This document shows positions 59,061 to 64,000 of a stretch of DNA of 64,000 nt, one piece after another. Location of the stretch: positions 43,489,001 through 43,553,000 of the forward strand of contig NC_092523.1 in the NCBI RefSeq assembly GCF_037038585.1, in the 5' to 3' direction. Position 1 is the first letter of the stretch. The number at the start of each line of letters is the position of its first letter. Source of the stretch: Patagioenas fasciata (taxonomy: Eukaryota > Chordata > Aves > Columbiformes > Columbidae). The notes beneath the pieces are model-generated. The model searched no databases. It saw only the letters and a list, made by a program, of their open reading frames with translations, and had not been told where the DNA came from. The position numbers and the translations under genes were made by a program.

Positions 59061-62000
59061 AAGATGTTGATGACCAGCATTCTGAAAGGTTGCAATATCT
59101 GTCTACATATAAAGACAAAATACATAGAAATAGTAGAAGAAGAGAAGTAAAATAGATTAGGAAGAAAATTTGGCTGTGAGTTATATATTCCAGAACTTGC
59201 TACAAAAGGATTTCTGTTTTTCCAGGAAAGCATAGCAATATCGCCTCTAGTCAAGACCAGCATAAAAATTCCTTGGCTATCATTCCTAGGACATATTTGT
59301 TCCCTGTGTGAAGTCTAGGTGAGAGAGCATCAAGTACAACTACAATTTTTAAGATTGTATTGTCTGTATAGAAAGACTATTAAAATCCAAGTTTTCTTTT
59401 AAGAAATTATCCCTGGCACTACCAGATTTTTAAATTTTTAAAATTTTTTTTTTTTTTTTAAATACAAGAATGAAATGCATTCAGTATATAAACAGAAAAG
59501 ACTAGCATCTACTTTCTGAGGACAAATTCTATTTTGGTGTAATGGAAAGTTAAATGCACATGTATGAATGACCAATACACAAATAACTACCTTTCAGAGT
59601 TGCAGCAGTCCAAGTTTCTATTAATACCACAGAAGATAACCTATTGCACGTAAGTAATAGAAGAGATGCACCATGTTCATTTTGAAAATGATTTTTACAT
59701 TTGCAGTTTAGTTTCAGGAGAAGGAAAGTTACTTTGGTGCATTTTAGAATGGTTTTTGTTGCTTTTACATCACCATTTTTAACAGTGGCTCATTTTTCCC
59801 TTCTAAGGGCCTGATTTGAGTCTTAAGTGAGCAAAAAAAACCATAAAAAAAAACCCATGTAAGACATTGTTTATACAACATCTTGGTGACTATTCACTTT
59901 TTATGAAAGATTTGTGATTGTTGAACCCGTAAAATAAAAGCTGAGACCAAGAGCCTTTTAGTAAAGGCAGATTTTCTCAGTATTGTCCAAGCATTCCTCA
60001 TGTCTGAACGATGAAAGCTCAGAAAATGGTCAGAAAGCCACTATCATTTCCAACCATTTGCTCAGTTAGCCCTACAGTATTTATAGGAGTGCAAAACCTG
60101 ATACTAAAATGAAACATCTTATTTTAACAGTGAGTCTTTCTTTTCTTCTTCACTCTGGTTTCAAGATGGAAACATAAGTTCAGCTCATCTTCTGTTTTAG
60201 CAGCAGAAAGGCCACAGAGAAGGAAGAGAGGCTCTTCCTGACAGTATTTTTGGCTTGCCCTTGTAAAATTAAGTCGCCTGGGCCCTCCTTCTCCTTGCAT
60301 CAGCCAAGGTTCACCATAACCTCACCTTCAGTGAAAAATCAATGTTTTTAATCTTGAGTGCTGATTTCCAAATTGAAATACACTTTATCACATTGCTGTT
60401 CTTCCATATTATCAAGTCCTTTGGCAGAGATAGTTCTTATTTAAAATAAACCACAAGACACAGCACCATGTTATGATAGTTTGAAGTCTTATCATATTTT
60501 GTATGTATTTTCTATGTTTTTTAAGGTAAATGAGTCTTAGCTAATATAGCAGAGAGTTAAAATATTAATTTTAAATTTGTTGGTCCTCTAACATATATCT
60601 CATGCTTTTGTTTTCCATTTATACTACCTTTATATTCTTGTGTAATTCAGAACCCTACCAGTAATGAGAATTATGGTAGTATTTTAACATGAATATTATA
60701 TTTCTGTTTTAGATTTTATGATTTTTTGCTCCAGGCTGTTTCTGATAAACAGTAATATTCTGTAAAAAAAATGTTCTACTCATTGATGCATGAGCTGATT
60801 TAGTTCTTTCCTTGGGACACTAAAAGAAAAAATGATAATTAACATCACTCCAGGGACTTAACTTTTGCATTATGCTAATTATTCTTTAAACTGGAAACAG
60901 TTTTTCAAATGAATTTAAACTGTGTTGCTGATTCTCTTCTTTTTTGCTTCGAGAATTATTGTCACAAAAATATTTGAACGGTCTATATTTGCATGTTCTT
61001 GTTGCAGTCAGCAGGGTGGGGGCAGGTTAGCTGCACCTTGGGGGTTTCATTTGAAGCGTTACAAGAGTGCTTCAGGCAGCAGATCGTAAAATTGGTGTCC
61101 CCTATGGACCAAAAATTTAATATTTTAATATATTTGTGTTCTTCATATCTTTTCAATGTGATAGTCATATTCATCTACTGCTCTAAGTTCTCGGTAACTT
61201 CTTCCATGCATAAGTAAACTTTTAAGAGTGTTCCTATGCTTGTTTTTGTAAAAATATATGTGGTACATACAGAAAAATTTAATAAAGTGATACTGAAAAT
61301 TTGGTTTCTAACCCTAAAGCTTCAGAAATCAATATAAAAAATAATGCCCCCCACCCCATTACCATAATTTCTGAGATAGAACAGTTCTCATATTATTAAA
61401 GAGAGATAAATGAAATTTTGTGATACCATTTGCTGACTCTAATGATTTAGTTTGGTTTTATTCATTTATGTGCTACATCTGATTCCTCCAAGAATGATGT
61501 GAAGTAATATGGCTAGTAATTTTGGGTTTATCATTCTCTGCTTTGTTTGTGTGAGACAAAAGGTCCACATTTAGTGAGTTAGTCTTGTATTTTTGATAAA
61601 CTGGGTTCCTGGAATTATCATGTGTAAATGCTGAAAGAAAGCTTAAAGGGTCTGATCATGAAGTTCTTAATGGTTATAACATAAGTAAGGATTCTCATAT
61701 CTTTGTTCTTTCTAATAAAAAAGTGAGCCATAGATTTTATGCTTGCATAGAAATTCTGAATTTTAAAAGTCTCTGTTATTTAAGGATTAAATTGGGGTTC
61801 CTCCAAAAAGGGATACAATGTTATATATAAGTATTGAAGAAGATAATTCTTCCTTTTTTTTATTTTAAATAAGATTCAAAGTAAAGACTCACTTTAAACT
61901 TTCCCCTACATCTGAGATTCTTAAGGCCTCAGATTATAATTTTTATTTTCAACATTAATTTTCTTATCCCATCATGCAACAGAAGGATGCTGGGGCACAC

Positions 62001-64000
62001 TGGTTTATATCCATTAACATCCCTGTAAGACCCAGCTTGTTGTTTCTAAGGAAGATGATGATTTGGTAATTTTTGAGATTCTTTAGCATTGTTTAGCTGT
62101 TTCTCACTGGAACCGGATTTTAGAGGTGACCTTTGGCAAGGTCCAGCAATCTACAAGCCATGGCTAAGTAGAGAGGGCAAAAAGGAATACCATTTGCTGG
62201 AAAAAAGTTATTGCTGTCACTCTTATCAGTGAATATTTAGAGACAAGTAGCTTCTCAGCATGCAGCTTGTTCTGCGTATAGACCAAGTTTGTAGCCCAAC
62301 AATCATTATGAAGTTTTCATTGCTTTTCGCTAGTGTCTGAGGGATCAGTTCTACCACAATCCTGTAATAATTGCTTCAGAATTATTTGTGAGGGATAGAT
62401 GTAATGCATAACTTTCTTGTTTTTCTGGTATTTATGTCCAGCAGTAATTATGCACTTCAGTTTTCCTGTGTTGTCTTTTATATTATTTTTTTCTTCCTCT
62501 TTTGATAATCCCTTGTTTCACAAATAGCCTCTTCCTGAGTAAACTAAATCAGGTCATTTGGTGTTAGAGATGATGTTTTTAATTATTTGTAACAATTTCT
62601 AACGTTCATCCTGTAGCCTTTCATGGAACACAAAATGTCAGTTGTAAAACTTTATAAGTTAAAACACCCCCTTTAATTTAAATTGAGGCACAAAGAAATA
62701 GAAAAGTGCTGTAGAAGGCAATCAAACCTTTCAGTCTACATAGAATGCAAAACCTGAATGAATAAGCAGTGCGCAGTGAAGGTTAAGTTAATTTACAAAG
62801 ATGAGTGATAAAAGAGAAGCTTCAGAGTTGAAGTTTCCCAACTGAAAATTATGTGTCTAGGCAAGTATATTAATCTGAAATCTGTTGTTATCACTGTAGG
62901 AAAATTTGATATCTTTGAGTTTTCAAACATGAACAAATACCTTTTAAGAGCTGTTATCCATACATTTCTAATATAGTACATTTCTGAGTATACTTAGTCT
63001 CTCAAAATTACCAGGAAATGGAAAACAGAAAATAAAAGGCTAAGCTTTCTAGGAGCTGAACAGTAAGATACCCAGGAGAAGCCACATAACTGCTCACCCA
63101 TGAAGGGTCAGAATTTGGCAGAACTGGGATTAAAGAATGGAGTGGAAAGTGAAGACAAAATTAAGCAGTTTTACATATTAACTAACAAAAACTTCAGAGC
63201 ATGCTCTTAAATATCCTTAAGAAAAAAAAAAAAACAACTATGGATTGAGAAATATTTTTCTCATGCTCTATGTTACGACACGGTGCCATTTTTCTCTTCA
63301 GCAGAAATTAAATTTTAGTGTAAAATTTTTAGGCAGAGGGCAAAAGCCTTTGACAAATCTCACTAGAAAAACTCTTCTTGTTTGTTGTACACCTTAGTAT
63401 CTGCCAAGAGTAAAAATATTAATGAAATAATCCTAAACCAGAAAAACATAACTCATGATCCACCAAAAGAGAATGAAATGAGGAAGCTCTTTCCTAGAAA
63501 GAGCTTAAGGGAGAGAAGTCCTCACTTATGACACTGAGCCTACTCTTCTTTCTCCTAGTTTCTAGTGGAAAAAAAAAAAAAAGTGGAATCAGTGGTGTAA
63601 ACAGAAAAAAAAAAAATATAGCTTTTCTGTGCTCCCAGACTGACTGAAAACTGGTTACATTTACATTAATATTGTGATAGCAGGTTTGGATAAGTGAAAA
63701 TATGAGGATAAATCAGATACCATATGTGCAGTTCCATACTTAATTACTAAAACAACACTTCTGTAATGAAGACTGTGTAATTGTTTTGAAATTTGCTTTC
63801 TCCTCTTTATCATTGCATGCATGTTATTTCTGACCATCTGCAGGAAATATTATGAAATCAGAGTCAGTGGGCAACTCTAATAACAGAAGAATGTTAATGT
63901 TAAAAATCTGTATTACTAAAGAAGGCTCCTAAATTACTGGATGCTCATCAAGGGCTGTTATGGTCACAGTGTCAATCTAACTTCTAGTTAAATGACAAAA
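59061..64000. other. AT-rich intron-like stretch to the window end
   Basis: Homopolymers lie at 59445-59459 (T), 63223-63234 (A), 63570-63582 (A) and 63606-63616 (A). A weak exon-like segment at 61008-61086 is mentioned under findings. Nothing else is recognised. Confidence 0.5.

Noticed and set aside
1..64000. Search for tRNA, rRNA, snRNA, CRISPR arrays, operons or phage-like gene clusters
   Set aside because: Nothing matching was seen by eye. The sequence has the character of vertebrate intronic and intergenic DNA.

Overview
The window looks like nuclear DNA from a bird or a close sauropsid relative. It is AT-rich and non-coding over almost all of its length. Its recognisable interspersed repeats are 5'-truncated CR1 LINE fragments, some ending in the CR1 3' signature (forms of ATTCTATGATTCTATGA). 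There is one sharp CpG island. There is no prokaryotic gene organisation, no rRNA, tRNA or CRISPR, and no complete ORF of a known family except the decayed CR1 reverse-transcriptase tails.

Layout. 1-4.5 kb holds two sizeable minus-strand CR1 copies (81-1010 and 3613-4487); the first is interrupted by a tiny CR1 tail in the opposite direction. 4.5-53 kb is mostly unique AT-rich sequence with homopolymers, GT/GTTT tracts, smaller CR1 relics (7829-7950, 27245-27405, 32457-32615) and three LTR-like candidates (19.84-20.03, 31.6-31.9 and 48.29-48.50 kb). 53.2-53.9 kb is a CpG island with GC boxes and a G-quadruplex-prone block. It probably carries the 5' non-coding first exon of a plus-strand gene, ending in a strong splice donor at 53930/53931. 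From there to the right end I see intron-like sequence with one more CR1 relic (59003-59060).

Possible gene on the minus strand. Left of the island an open reading frame (52904-53078) ends in a strong donor in phase 1. Three more stretches far to the left (8911-9000, 5265-5333, 2133-2212) have splice-like borders and coding-like content in a compatible phase, and the last ends in a stop codon. They may be exons of one gene of about 50 kb, transcribed divergently from the island and encoding a small protein I do not recognise. This is inference: AT-rich DNA yields splice-like pairs by chance, and I found similar-looking pairs that are probably spurious. I see no novel defence, mobile or metabolic system here.
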